Positions 1 through 8,515 of a stretch of 64,000 nucleotides of DNA are shown here, piece after piece. Source of the stretch: UBA6522 sp963664945 (GTDB lineage: Bacteria > Pseudomonadota > Gammaproteobacteria > Steroidobacterales > Rariloculaceae). The stretch is from assembly GCA_963664945.1 (NCBI GenBank), contig OY761822.1, forward strand, positions 2,542,001 to 2,606,000. The letters are read 5' to 3'. The notes beneath the pieces are model-generated. The model saw nothing but the letters and a program-made list of their open reading frames with translations, had not been told where the DNA came from and searched no databases. A program made the translations under genes and the position numbers. Each line of letters begins with the position of its first letter. Positions within the stretch are counted from its first letter, which is position 1.

Positions 1-768
1 AATCCCCAGCAGGCCGACCGACTCAGGCGCCTCAACATTCCGTTTATCGATACCGCCGGTAATGCTTACGTCAATGAGCCGCCCATCTTCGTTTTCGCGA
101 CCGGTAGCAAGCCGGAGACTTTACCCACCGCTAAACCTCGCGTAAGGCTGTTCCAGCCGACTGGGCTCAAACTCATTTTTGCCTTGCTTAATCAGCCCGG
201 TCTGGAGCAAAAACCGTATCGGGAACAAGCCGACGTTGCCGGCATCGCCTTGGGTGGCGTCGCCTGGATCATGGGCGACTTGCGCGACGGTGGCTACCTC
301 ATTGAGCCGAAACCGAAAACCCGGCGCCTCATCAATAAGCGAGCCTTGGCTGATCTCTGGATAGAGAACTACCCAGCGCGCCTTCGCGAGAAGCTGATGC
401 TCGGTCGGTATTCCACAACGCGCAAGCGCTGGTGGCGGGATACGGACATCGCCGAACATCGCGGCTATTGGGGTGGAGAAATTGCCGCCGATCGACTAAC
501 CCACTACCTGAAACCGGAAAATACAATCATCTATGCCGAAGGGCTGCCAACCCGACTACTGCTCGAAAACCGCCTGCATAAGGCGCCCGATGGCAACATC
601 GAAATTTTAAGGCGGTTCTGGAAGTTCGACTACGCGGCAAAGGCTTTGCAGGTCGTACCGCCATTGTTGGTAAACGCGGATCTGATCGCGACCGGTGAAG
701 GGCGCAACGTAGAAGTTGCCCGCATGGTATATCACGATCATGTTGCTCGACATTTCGCCGAAGATTGA
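1..768 (+). CDS. AbiEi-family antitoxin-like protein (5' end outside window)
   Basis: The frame is open from the first base to the TGA at 766-768, so the gene starts upstream and about 255 residues are visible. The C-terminal part (...FWKFDY..., VVPPLLVNADLIATG, then a run ending HVARHFAED) resembles the conserved tail of proteins annotated as type IV toxin-antitoxin AbiEi-family antitoxins (COG4861-like). The next gene overlaps its 3' end and encodes an AbiEii-type nucleotidyltransferase, which is the expected partner. In AbiE systems the antitoxin usually has a winged-helix N-terminus; that part is not in the window. Assignment rests on residue patterns and gene pairing, so the family is fairly likely but function as a toxin-antitoxin pair is inferred. 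Confidence 0.6.
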   Translation, partial: NPQQADRLRRLNIPFIDTAGNAYVNEPPIFVFATGSKPETLPTAKPRVRLFQPTGLKLIFALLNQPGLEQKPYREQADVAGIALGGVAWIMGDLRDGGYLIEPKPKTRRLINKRALADLWIENYPARLREKLMLGRYSTTRKRWWRDTDIAEHRGYWGGEIAADRLTHYLKPENTIIYAEGLPTRLLLENRLHKAPDGNIEILRRFWKFDYAAKALQVVPPLLVNADLIATGEGRNVEVARMVYHDHVARHFAED

Positions 769-1603
769 TCGGGCGATTGCGACGGTTCTGGCCGACCTCG
801 CAGAAATCGCCACTGACCGCGACATAGAGTTTTTCGTGGTCGGTGCAATGGCCCGCGACATGCTCCTGGACTACGGTTTTGGCATCGAGGCTGGGCGTGC
901 AACTCGAGATATCGATCTTGGCATTCGTGTAGCCGATTGGGAGGAAGTCGAACGGCTGGTGAATTTGCTTGAGGAAGGCAAATGGCATTGCCGGGAACAG
1001 CAACTACATCGACTTGTGCACAAAAGTGGCATTCCCGTTGACTTGATTCCATTCGGTGCGATCGAGTCCGATGATGGCAGCATCCGCTGGCCGCCACACT
1101 TCAACGAAGCGCTGTCAGTCATTGGTTTTGCGGACGCATACGCTGATTGTTGGCACGTACAAATTCGGCAAGCACCATCGCTTGATATTCACGTCGCATC
1201 GCCGGCTGGCCAGGCACTACTCAAATTGGTGGCGTGGCGCGACCGCGGTTTTGTCCGCGGCGGTCGCGATGCAACCGATGTCAGACTACTGATGGAACGC
1301 TACCTCGATCTCGACAACATTGCTCGCATAGCGGAAGAGTATTCCGATTGGCTCGATGACGATTTCGATTATCCAGTAGTGGGGGCCAAGCTGCTTGGAG
1401 TCGACGTTGCGCGATGCGCGAGGAACGTGCCAGAGGAGCGCGTATCGGCGCTTCTTGATGCACTTCAACCCGATCGTCCGGAACGAACATTCGCATTCTG
1501 CATGCATCGTGTCGGTGAGGACGACGATCTACTCCATTGTCAGCGGCTGGTCGACGCTTTCTGCAGCACATTGCGCATTGAGCTAAACGCGGACTGGTCG
1601 TAA
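740..1603 (+). CDS. AbiEii/COG4849-type nucleotidyltransferase
   Basis: A 287-residue protein with a nucleotidyltransferase signature near the N-terminus: VVGAMARDMLL is the G-A/G-x3-RD motif, and TRDIDLGIRV supplies the D-x-D metal ligands. This matches AbiEii/AbiGii-type toxins and COG4849 nucleotidyltransferases. The ATG at 740 is preferred over an upstream TTG at 716; it overlaps the preceding antitoxin-like gene by 29 bp, so the two are translationally coupled. Known AbiEii toxins transfer nucleotides to cellular RNA targets; the substrate here cannot be read from sequence. The catalytic residues look intact. It could also be a housekeeping-like solitary nucleotidyltransferase, but the coupled upstream partner argues for a two-gene module. 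Confidence 0.65.
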   Translation: MLLDISPKIDRAIATVLADLAEIATDRDIEFFVVGAMARDMLLDYGFGIEAGRATRDIDLGIRVADWEEVERLVNLLEEGKWHCREQQLHRLVHKSGIPVDLIPFGAIESDDGSIRWPPHFNEALSVIGFADAYADCWHVQIRQAPSLDIHVASPAGQALLKLVAWRDRGFVRGGRDATDVRLLMERYLDLDNIARIAEEYSDWLDDDFDYPVVGAKLLGVDVARCARNVPEERVSALLDALQPDRPERTFAFCMHRVGEDDDLLHCQRLVDAFCSTLRIELNADWS

Positions 1604-1647
1604 ACGTCTCATCGTAAGGTTCAGGTGTCCACGAAAGCGGGTCAAGA

Positions 1648-3142
1648 CCAGTTTGGGCGCGCGCCGCGTTCGTGGACGATCTGCATCAGACGGAGCCCGT
1701 CGAGTATGCGGAGCCGTCCGAGCGTACCGAAATCTACATTCTCTACGACGACAATGCCTTATACGTGGCAGCACGCCTGCATGACGCGGAACCGGATCTC
1801 ATCACCGCCAACAACATGCGCCAGAACGATCAGGTGTGGGATGACGATCGCTTCTTTGTGATGATCGATCCATTCAACGAGCGGCGCAGTGGGTTTTACT
1901 TCGGCGTCAATCCGAACGGCGTGCGCAATGACGGGCTCTATCGCAATGTCACCGAGGGCTATCGGGACTGGAATAGCATCTTCGACGTCGCGGCAGGCCG
2001 TTTCCAGGGGGGCTGGACGGCTGAGTTCGAGATTCCGTTCAAGTCGATCTCTTTCGATCCCACCACCGACACCTGGGGCATGAACTTCTCGCGCGGCATC
2101 GTGCGCCGCGCCGAGAACCTCTATCTTCGAGTTTGGCGGGATCGGCGGTGAGCGCCAGTCGGACATCCCGGGGCTCAGTGCGCTGGCTCAAAACGGCCTT
2201 CCGTTCTTTTCCCGCCGTATCGGCCTGAGTCCGGAAGGAGTGCCCATCGATCTCGAGGCAGGCGTCTGGTATCAGCAAAGCGATACCGAAGGCGTCGATT
2301 CCGATCAGGCGGCCGCCGGTGTCGGTGTGCGCCTGCCGACGAACGAGGGGTTCAGGGGCGGGCTCGAATACAAGGCGTACGAGGCCAATTTCAATCCGGC
2401 GCTCGGCTTCATCAATCGCAGCAACATTTCCAATGCCGAGGCCAATCTCGGTTATATGCTGCGCCCTGCTTCAGGATACGTGCAATCGTTGTTGATGGTG
2501 CTGCATGTGCAGCATGTCGATCGGCTCGATACGGGCGCGCTGCAAACGCATGGGTTGAGGTGGCGTCCATTGGTACTGCGCAACCGAACCGGCGACGAGT
2601 TTTCATTCGCCTATCGCACCTTCACCGAAAGCATCGACAGACCATTCGAGATCTCTCCCGGCATCGTCATTCCGGTCGGACGATTCAAGCTCGAGGACTG
2701 GGGCGTTCGTCTCCTGACGGGCTCACACCGCAGGCTGGCCGCCAACCTGGTATTGGTTCGCTATTACGACGGCTCCTACTTTCACGGCAATCGCACCGAC
2801 TGGACCGGGGAACTCACGTGGCGTCCGTCGGCGCGTTTTCGCGGCAACGTGAACTATCGCTACAGCGAGATCGATCTGCCGCAAGGCAGCCTCGAGACCC
2901 GCCTCGTCTCCGCGGGCATCGATTTCGCGTTCACGCCGACGCTGTCCTGGGTCAACCTGATTCAGTACGACAACGTCACCGAGACCGCGGGCATCAACAT
3001 GCGGTTGCACTGGATTCCGGAAGCCGGCCGCGAGGTCTTTTTCGTCATCAATCACAATGTCGAGGACTATGATCGCGACAATCGCTTTCGTTCGACGGCT
3101 TCGGACATGACGGCAAAGTTGAACTACACGTTTCGGTTCTGA
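1648..3142 (+). pseudogene. Collapsed DUF5916/CBM9-type outer-membrane protein gene
   Basis: Frame 1 (about 1648-2151) encodes a family-9 carbohydrate-binding-like domain (PVWARAAFVDDLHQ..., RTEIYILYDDNALYVAARL, NPNGVRNDGLY). It lacks a signal peptide and ends at a TGA at 2149. The reading continues in frame 2 (FEFGGIGGER..., PFFSRRIGLSPEGVPID, then a beta-barrel-like C-terminus to 3142). In complete DUF5916 proteins these blocks are separated by more sequence, so I infer a missing 5' end, a frame change near 2120-2150, and at least two internal deletions, one before FEFGG and one after VPIDLEAG. The last 300 residues still form a long open frame ending in aromatic NYTFRF, typical of an outer-membrane barrel. 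A short translated remnant is possible, but the gene as a whole is broken. Confidence 0.7.
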
Positions 3143-3408
3143 CCGACTTGACACTGGCCCGTTACGCACATAGAGAGGCACCCGCCCGCGTCAGGATATG
3201 CGCTTTGCGATAGACCCACCTCAGACTGGGTAGTCGGGGCAGGCCAATGGATGGAGCACCCAAGCCAATGTCATCAATCAACAACAGGATCGCCGCCTCT
3301 GACGGTTTGGCGGGCCGTATTCCTTATCGGAACGCAGGTGACTGGCAGCCCATCCCGTTCCGGATGGGTTGGTTGTGGGCGCAAAAGGCGCGCGCTGTGG
3401 AGGTGAGT

Positions 3409-3795
3409 CTACGCCCCGCCGCCACGGGCCGAGTAGAACTCGGCAATCGCCATCATCAATCCGATGGCGGGGATCAAGATGCCCACAACAATCAGGCCCG
3501 CGCGCATGATTTCCGTGCGCACAGTGGATTCCAAGGATTGCACTTTGGCTTCAAGGGACTGCACGTTCGATTCAACGCCGCCGATGCGGACGCACAGTTC
3601 CGCGCGGACGGTATCGATGCGGGCGTGCAATTCCGTCCCCAACTTCGCGATGCCCGCGTCGAAGTGATCTCTGGTCACCAGTTGATCGACGGATTGGCCC
3701 ATGACCTCCACGATGGCTTCGGCGTGTTCGGCGTCGATGCCCGCTGCCTTGAGCCTGCGGGCGGCGTCCAGTGTATCAAATGCGGGTTCGGACAT
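3409..3795 (-). CDS. Small coiled-coil protein with C-terminal membrane helix (DUF1640-like)
   Basis: A 128-residue protein starting at ATG 3793-3795. The N-terminus (FDTLDAARRLKAAGIDAEHAEAIVEVM) resembles the head of DUF1640/CCDC90-like coiled-coil proteins. The middle (about residues 50-90) has heptad-like VESNVQSLEAKVQSLESTV. A single hydrophobic helix (IMRAGLIVVGILIPAIGLMM) lies near the C-terminus and would anchor it in the inner membrane. Bacterial members are often found near mobile elements and have no established role. No operon partner is visible: a broken gene lies on one side and a miniature transposable element on the other. Confidence 0.6.
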   Translation of the reverse strand: MSEPAFDTLDAARRLKAAGIDAEHAEAIVEVMGQSVDQLVTRDHFDAGIAKLGTELHARIDTVRAELCVRIGGVESNVQSLEAKVQSLESTVRTEIMRAGLIVVGILIPAIGLMMAIAEFYSARGGGA

Positions 3796-4022
3796 GTCCG
3801 GTCTCCTGCGGTCCGCCGCCGGGTGTGGGTTATCGCGCTGCGGAACGAGAGTTCACGATAGCACCCGCGGCCCGGCGCGCAACGCCACTTTCTGGACGGA
3901 TCCGCAAGAAAGGGGCGCAGGCCCTCGAACCGGAATCCATCGCCAAGCGGGCGCATCCGGGGGGGCGGGCCACTCGGATCACCAGCCGCCAGCGCTCGTC
4001 GCGAGCCGGGCCGGTTCCTGCA

Positions 4023-4143
4023 CAGCAATTCCCGCTAACGACGGTCGCTCATTCGTATTGGTCTGCGAAATCGGCGAAATTCGCCATTCGAGCGTGATCT
4101 TGGAGTCGATATTCGACCTTTCGACGCTTAGCGGGAATTGCTG
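4023..4143. mobile_element. Miniature inverted-repeat element, copy 1 (121 bp)
   Basis: The element has perfect 16-bp terminal inverted repeats, CAGCAATTCCCGCTAA at 4023-4038 and its reverse complement at 4128-4143. It has no coding capacity. The core holds GGCGAAATTCGCC (6-bp arms around one base). The flanks GTTCCTGCA (4014-4022) and GTTCATGCA (4144-4152) match at 8 of 9 positions, consistent with an ageing 9-bp target duplication. A second copy is at 54762-54883. Confidence 0.85.
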
Positions 4144-4445
4144 GTTCATGCATAACGAAGAAGCTGGTACAGTAGACAATGAGGATGTGCGAGAGGCGTT
4201 CGCGCGGATATTGGCTGGCGAAGCACAGCCCCCCGAGTTCGTTATCGTTGAGAGCTTTGCGGGTGGTGGGTGCGGTGAACCAATCCACAGTGCAGTGCTT
4301 CCCCAGGCCGAAGGTCGCAAACGGGTTTTGTCCCGACTCACGCAGGGTATCGATGGGCCTTGGATGCGCTCCGTCGGGATTGATTGCGTCGCGCAACACG
4401 GATATTTGGGCGGCGTTGGTGCTTCGCTGATCTTTCGAATCTCAC
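4144..4445 (+). other. Unassigned stretch upstream of TonB receptor
   Basis: About 300 bp between the miniature element and the TonB receptor. One frame is open from an ATG at 4148 (MHNEEAGTVDNEDVREAFAR...) and runs into the receptor start region in a different frame. I recognise no family and no clear ribosome-binding site. It could be a decayed gene or simply leader DNA. Confidence 0.3.
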
Positions 4446-6503
4446 GTGACCAGGATCAACCACGTTCCGCTGCTCCTTCCCGGCCTGCTCTTCCTCGCAG
4501 GTGCCGTCGCAAATGAATCCTTCGACGAAAATCCAGCCATTGGAGAGGCCGATGGGGCCACCGAACAAGAGATAGAAGAGATGGTGGTCATTGGAAGGGT
4601 TGAGACCTCCCATGAACCGATCGGCGTTTACATGGACGCTGAAACCCTGGCAGGTGTTCCGGGAATTCATGACGATCCCCTGCATGCCATTGGTACGTTG
4701 CCGGGCGTTGCCGTCACAAATGATTTCGAGGGTGGATTCGCGGTACGCGGCACACGCCCGGTGGATAACACCTACCGCGTGGACTTTCTGGGAGTGGGCT
4801 ATCTGTTCCACTTTGGAACCGGCAGCGTCGTGGATGGCGATGTCGTCGAGGGATTCCAATTTTTTCCCGCCGGATACGGCGCTCGATACCAGGGTGTGAT
4901 CGGTGCAGCCGTGGATGTGCGGACCCGCGACCCAAGAAGCGATGGCCTCCACACCCTCCTGGACGCCAACTTTACCCACGGTGGCGTGCTGCTCGAAGGG
5001 CCACTGACAGCAAACCAGCGAGCGTACTTTTCGGTCAGACGGAGCTACTACGATCTGTTGCTGGAACCGTTCCTCGACAGGATCAATGACCAGGAAACCG
5101 ATGATGTCGATGTTGTGCAGTTGCCCAAGTCCCGCGATTACCGAGGTCGCTATCAAATCGATGTCGGCGAGAACTATCGTCTGGATATTCTCGTAGACGG
5201 TGCTGGCGACGAAGCAGAGCTCCTGTATCACGATGAATCCACAGAGGTGTTGCAGGATCCGGCGCTCAGCGGTACCCACCGCTTCGCCCTTGCGTACGCG
5301 CGGGAGGGAATCGTCTTGTCCCGCGAGGGCAATGCCGATTCAGGGAGCTTTGAAGCCGGATGGGGTCGTAACGAGACGGAATTCAATGCCCGTTTGGGGG
5401 GCGCCGGACATGCTGGAACGCTGATTACAGACAATTCGCTACGAGTTGAAGCCAGTTCCAGCCGCATGGGTGTGCATGAATTGTCGATCGGCGCGACATT
5501 TTCGCACCTTAACGTCGACTACGATGTGTTGTTGCGCGACACTGGCTGCACGGAATTCGAAGTAAATTGCCGGTTCACCGACGCGGAGCACGTAACGGCA
5601 AAGGACGAAATAGGCCTGCAGCGCCTGAACTTTTTCGTGGAGGATACGCTTCGGTTCGGCGAACAGTTGGATATAACTGTCGGCAGCGGATACACGAGAG
5701 ATAATTACCTGAATGAAAACGCAGTCGAACCGCGGGCCCGATTGACGTGGCGGTGGCTGCCAAATTCGTCGCTTATCGTGGCAACGGGTCGCTATCATCA
5801 GATGCCGGCGTTCGAGTACATCGAGGCAAATCTGGGCAACCCCGCACTTCCCTACCTCACTGCGAACCATTATGCGGTTGCACTGGACTATCGCTTTCGA
5901 AACGGTTGGTTCGCGCGCTGGGACATTTACAGGAAGGACTCATGGAACTTGGTGACGGCCAACTACGCCACCCGCTACGACAGTCATGGCGAAGGGGTGG
6001 CCCGGGGAGTGGAGATGCTGATCCAGGGACATTTCGGCCCGCGATGGCTGGGTTGGGCTGCCGTTTCGTACTCCAACTCCGTACGCGAGGATAGAGATAC
6101 CGGTCATCGATTCGACTTTGTCCACGACCAGCCGTTCATCGCTTCGTTGGTGCTAAAGCACCGCTTCAATGACCGCTGGGCCTTTAGCGCCCGGACCGCT
6201 TACCACAGCGGCGCTCCGTACACGCCAATAACAGGCGGCGAACCCGACCCGGACAACCCCGGTGGTTTTTTGCCGATTTACGCGGAGGTAAACAGCGACC
6301 GGTTGCCGAGATATTTTCGTCTCGATCTCCGTGCTGATTGGCAGCCGGAACGCTGGCGGGGCGGCGTTCTGTACATCGAAATTCAGAACGCCTCTAACCA
6401 TCAAAATGTGTCCGGATATGAATACGAAGCCGATTACTCGTCGCGAGAGCCAATTACCCAGGTGCCGGCCTTTATTTCTTTGGGAGTGAAGAAAGCTTGG
6501 TAG
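4446..6503 (+). CDS. TonB-dependent outer-membrane receptor
   Basis: A 685-residue protein starting at GTG 4446. An N-terminal signal peptide (about residues 1-23, VPLLLPGLLFLAGAVA) is followed by a TonB-box-like EEMVVIGR and a plug domain (about 45-170: IGTLPGVAVTNDFEGGFAVRG, then DVVEGFQFFPAGYGARYQG). The remaining roughly 500 residues are alternating aromatic strands of a beta-barrel, ending FISLGVKKAW with a C-terminal aromatic. Such receptors import siderophores, vitamins or glycans using TonB energy. The ligand cannot be predicted. It appears monocistronic, with no FecI/FecR pair beside it. The GTG start is weakly supported because no strong Shine-Dalgarno is seen, but it gives a good signal peptide. 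Confidence 0.85.
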   Translation: MTRINHVPLLLPGLLFLAGAVANESFDENPAIGEADGATEQEIEEMVVIGRVETSHEPIGVYMDAETLAGVPGIHDDPLHAIGTLPGVAVTNDFEGGFAVRGTRPVDNTYRVDFLGVGYLFHFGTGSVVDGDVVEGFQFFPAGYGARYQGVIGAAVDVRTRDPRSDGLHTLLDANFTHGGVLLEGPLTANQRAYFSVRRSYYDLLLEPFLDRINDQETDDVDVVQLPKSRDYRGRYQIDVGENYRLDILVDGAGDEAELLYHDESTEVLQDPALSGTHRFALAYAREGIVLSREGNADSGSFEAGWGRNETEFNARLGGAGHAGTLITDNSLRVEASSSRMGVHELSIGATFSHLNVDYDVLLRDTGCTEFEVNCRFTDAEHVTAKDEIGLQRLNFFVEDTLRFGEQLDITVGSGYTRDNYLNENAVEPRARLTWRWLPNSSLIVATGRYHQMPAFEYIEANLGNPALPYLTANHYAVALDYRFRNGWFARWDIYRKDSWNLVTANYATRYDSHGEGVARGVEMLIQGHFGPRWLGWAAVSYSNSVREDRDTGHRFDFVHDQPFIASLVLKHRFNDRWAFSARTAYHSGAPYTPITGGEPDPDNPGGFLPIYAEVNSDRLPRYFRLDLRADWQPERWRGGVLYIEIQNASNHQNVSGYEYEADYSSREPITQVPAFISLGVKKAW

Positions 6504-6586
6504 GCCCCGCTCTTTCTTTGGTGCTCACTCAAGTCATGGGATTGGTCATTCGTTGTCCCGAAGTTGAGCTTACCGGGAACCTCTGT

Positions 6587-7306
6587 TCACACAATTCCGC
6601 CGTTCACACCAATCACTTGTCCGGTGATGTAGCTCGCCCGATCGGACGCAAGGAAAGCGACCAGGCCAGCAACTTCGTCGGGTGCACCGGCTCGCCTAAC
6701 CGGAACGAACCGTTTGATGAAGTCGCCGTGAATTGCGTCGTCGCTCATGGAGCCGGCGATGATGCCCGGCGCCACGGCGTTCGCCGTGATGCCCCGCGAG
6801 GCAACTTCCTTCGCCAGTGACTTGATCGCGCCATGAAGTCCAGCCTTGGCGGCCGCATAGTTCGCTTGGCCGCGGTTTCCGAATTGGCCCGCGATGGACG
6901 ACACGGCAATGACACGGCCCCAGCGTGTGCCGATCATCGGCAACAGCAATGGCCGGCACACATTGTAGAAACCGTGTAGTGAGACATTGATGACACGGTG
7001 CCATTGCTCCGGACTCATGCCGGCGAGCGGTGCGTCGTCGTGAATGCCTGCATTACTGACGACGACCTGCACCGGCGCGTCTGCAATCAGAGCGTTGAGC
7101 TCTCGCTCCGTCGCCTCCAGATCGGTTACGTCGAAGCATATTGACTGAGCGGATGCGCCGCCGTCGACCAGCTTCTCGACCAGATCCTCGGCCCGCGCGT
7201 AGTTTGTGGCCGCATGGACGACGACATGATAACCGTCGGCCGCCAGGCGCCGGCAGATTGCGGCGCCGATGTCGCCGCTGCCGCCGGTGACAAGTGCGCG
7301 GATCAT
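6587..7306 (-). CDS. FabG-like 3-oxoacyl-ACP reductase of polyene cluster
   Basis: A 239-residue short-chain dehydrogenase. It has the N-terminal Rossmann motif TGGSGDIG, the NAG motif (VVSNAGIH), catalytic Ser (SSIAGQFG) and YxxxK (NYAAAKAG), and a C-terminal YITGQVIGVNGG typical of FabG. It is the last gene of the minus-strand cluster and its start overlaps the preceding dehydratase by 4 bp. Its role is NADPH reduction of the beta-keto group formed by the neighbouring ketosynthase. In aryl polyene clusters the equivalent is the ketoreductase ApeQ. All catalytic residues are present. Confidence 0.9.
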   Translation of the reverse strand: MIRALVTGGSGDIGAAICRRLAADGYHVVVHAATNYARAEDLVEKLVDGGASAQSICFDVTDLEATERELNALIADAPVQVVVSNAGIHDDAPLAGMSPEQWHRVINVSLHGFYNVCRPLLLPMIGTRWGRVIAVSSIAGQFGNRGQANYAAAKAGLHGAIKSLAKEVASRGITANAVAPGIIAGSMSDDAIHGDFIKRFVPVRRAGAPDEVAGLVAFLASDRASYITGQVIGVNGGIV

Positions 7307-7731
7307 GCGCTCGTTGACCCCAGAAAGGCCACCGTCAAACGCCCGGACACGAGCAGCCGGTTGTCCGCTTGCAACGAGAATCGGTAGGTCGCCGCAGCGC
7401 CGCTTTCCGAGATCACTGTAGCCGCGATCCGGAGCGGCTGGAATATTTCATCCAGCCGGTCAACATGGAATTCTACTTCGCGCGCCGAGACCACGGCACA
7501 AGCGCTTCCAATCTTGCCGCAGAGCAGACCGTGCAGGGCCATAACCTGAGCGCCGTACTCGATCCCATGCACGGCCGCCAATCCATCGACGGTACGTAAC
7601 GGGTTCTCATCGGCGCGATGTGAGCTGCTGGTACAGGCGATGTGCGCGTCGTCGTAGGCAACGACACGTTTGACCAGGCACATGTTCCCTGCGTGCGGTA
7701 GCAGGTGCCGTATTTCGTCAGCCTGCAACAT
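7303..7731 (-). CDS. Hotdog-fold 3-hydroxyacyl-ACP dehydratase (ApeP-like)
   Basis: A 142-residue protein with LLPHAGNMCLVKRV near the N-terminus, the substrate-pocket motif of FabZ-like and ApeP-like dehydratases, and GIEYGAQVMALHGLL in the middle. The size fits a single hotdog domain. It overlaps both neighbours (4 bp with the ketoreductase, 14 bp with the chain-length-factor-like gene), showing strong translational coupling. It probably removes water from the 3-hydroxyacyl-ACP during polyene elongation. The cluster has a second, shorter dehydratase at 13489; in aryl polyene systems two dehydratases can act together. Confidence 0.8.
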   Translation of the reverse strand: MLQADEIRHLLPHAGNMCLVKRVVAYDDAHIACTSSSHRADENPLRTVDGLAAVHGIEYGAQVMALHGLLCGKIGSACAVVSAREVEFHVDRLDEIFQPLRIAATVISESGAAATYRFSLQADNRLLVSGRLTVAFLGSTSA

Positions 7732-8515
7732 GACTTTCGATATCGATGACGGCGTTCATGTCTGACAGATACGGCAGTGTCACTTTTCCCGTGTGATCAG
7801 CGGCCAATAGCGCCAGCAAGGGTAGCGCACGTGCCGCCGGATTTCCGAGTCGCATGGCCTCCAGTTCCGGATCGTTCAGCACGGTGTAAGAATTCCCCTC
7901 GAGAAGTTGGATCGACATCGACCATGGAGCCGGCGAGTCAATCAGCAACATCCCAACGGCGAACGATGCGAGGAACGGCCGGTACGGCGCCAGCGCAGGC
8001 GGCGCAGTGCAATCGTAGGCGACAAGGAGGGTGGGTCCCGCTCCGGACAGGACGAGCCCGGCCGCACTTAACAGACCGGCGACGAAACTGGAATCGTGAG
8101 CCGAGACGCTGATCGAACCCGAATAGTCGCCGCGCGCGATCGACCAGTAGCCCGCCACTGAGTTGTGTACCGAATTGTGAAAAAGCGTGGGCGATACCGG
8201 CTTGCCCGGCACAGTCAGCGCTCGCAGGATCTTGTCGACTACGACCAGGTCGCCGCAGGAACTGGCGAACACGGAGCGTACGGCAGGGAATTCGGAAGAG
8301 CATCCCGCCAGCGTTTCCTCGCAGCACTGCAGTACCATCCGGCTCAATGGCGAAATCCGCCGACGCTCGTTCGCTGGCAAGCTCGTGGGCACAGCCTGCG
8401 GCAGCTGTGCCTGGGCCGAAAAACCTTTGGACCCGGTTAGCACGGTAATTGCGTCGCACCAACTGCCGATCCCCGGGCCGATAATTCCCAGCCCGGCAAT
8501 TCCAAGCCGATTCAC
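7718..8515 (-). CDS. Ketosynthase-like chain length factor (ApeC-like)
   Basis: A 265-residue protein of the beta-ketoacyl synthase N-terminal fold. Where an active ketosynthase has TACSS, this protein reads SVSAHDSSFVAGLL, so the catalytic cysteine is absent. It is also much shorter than a full ketosynthase. These are the traits of the chain-length-factor-like partner in type II systems, which forms a heterodimer with the active ketosynthase encoded just upstream (4-bp overlap). Role: likely shaping the product-length cavity. The histidines of the second half of a ketosynthase are also not present. Confidence 0.75.
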   Translation of the reverse strand: MNRLGIAGLGIIGPGIGSWCDAITVLTGSKGFSAQAQLPQAVPTSLPANERRRISPLSRMVLQCCEETLAGCSSEFPAVRSVFASSCGDLVVVDKILRALTVPGKPVSPTLFHNSVHNSVAGYWSIARGDYSGSISVSAHDSSFVAGLLSAAGLVLSGAGPTLLVAYDCTAPPALAPYRPFLASFAVGMLLIDSPAPWSMSIQLLEGNSYTVLNDPELEAMRLGNPAARALPLLALLAADHTGKVTLPYLSDMNAVIDIESHVAG

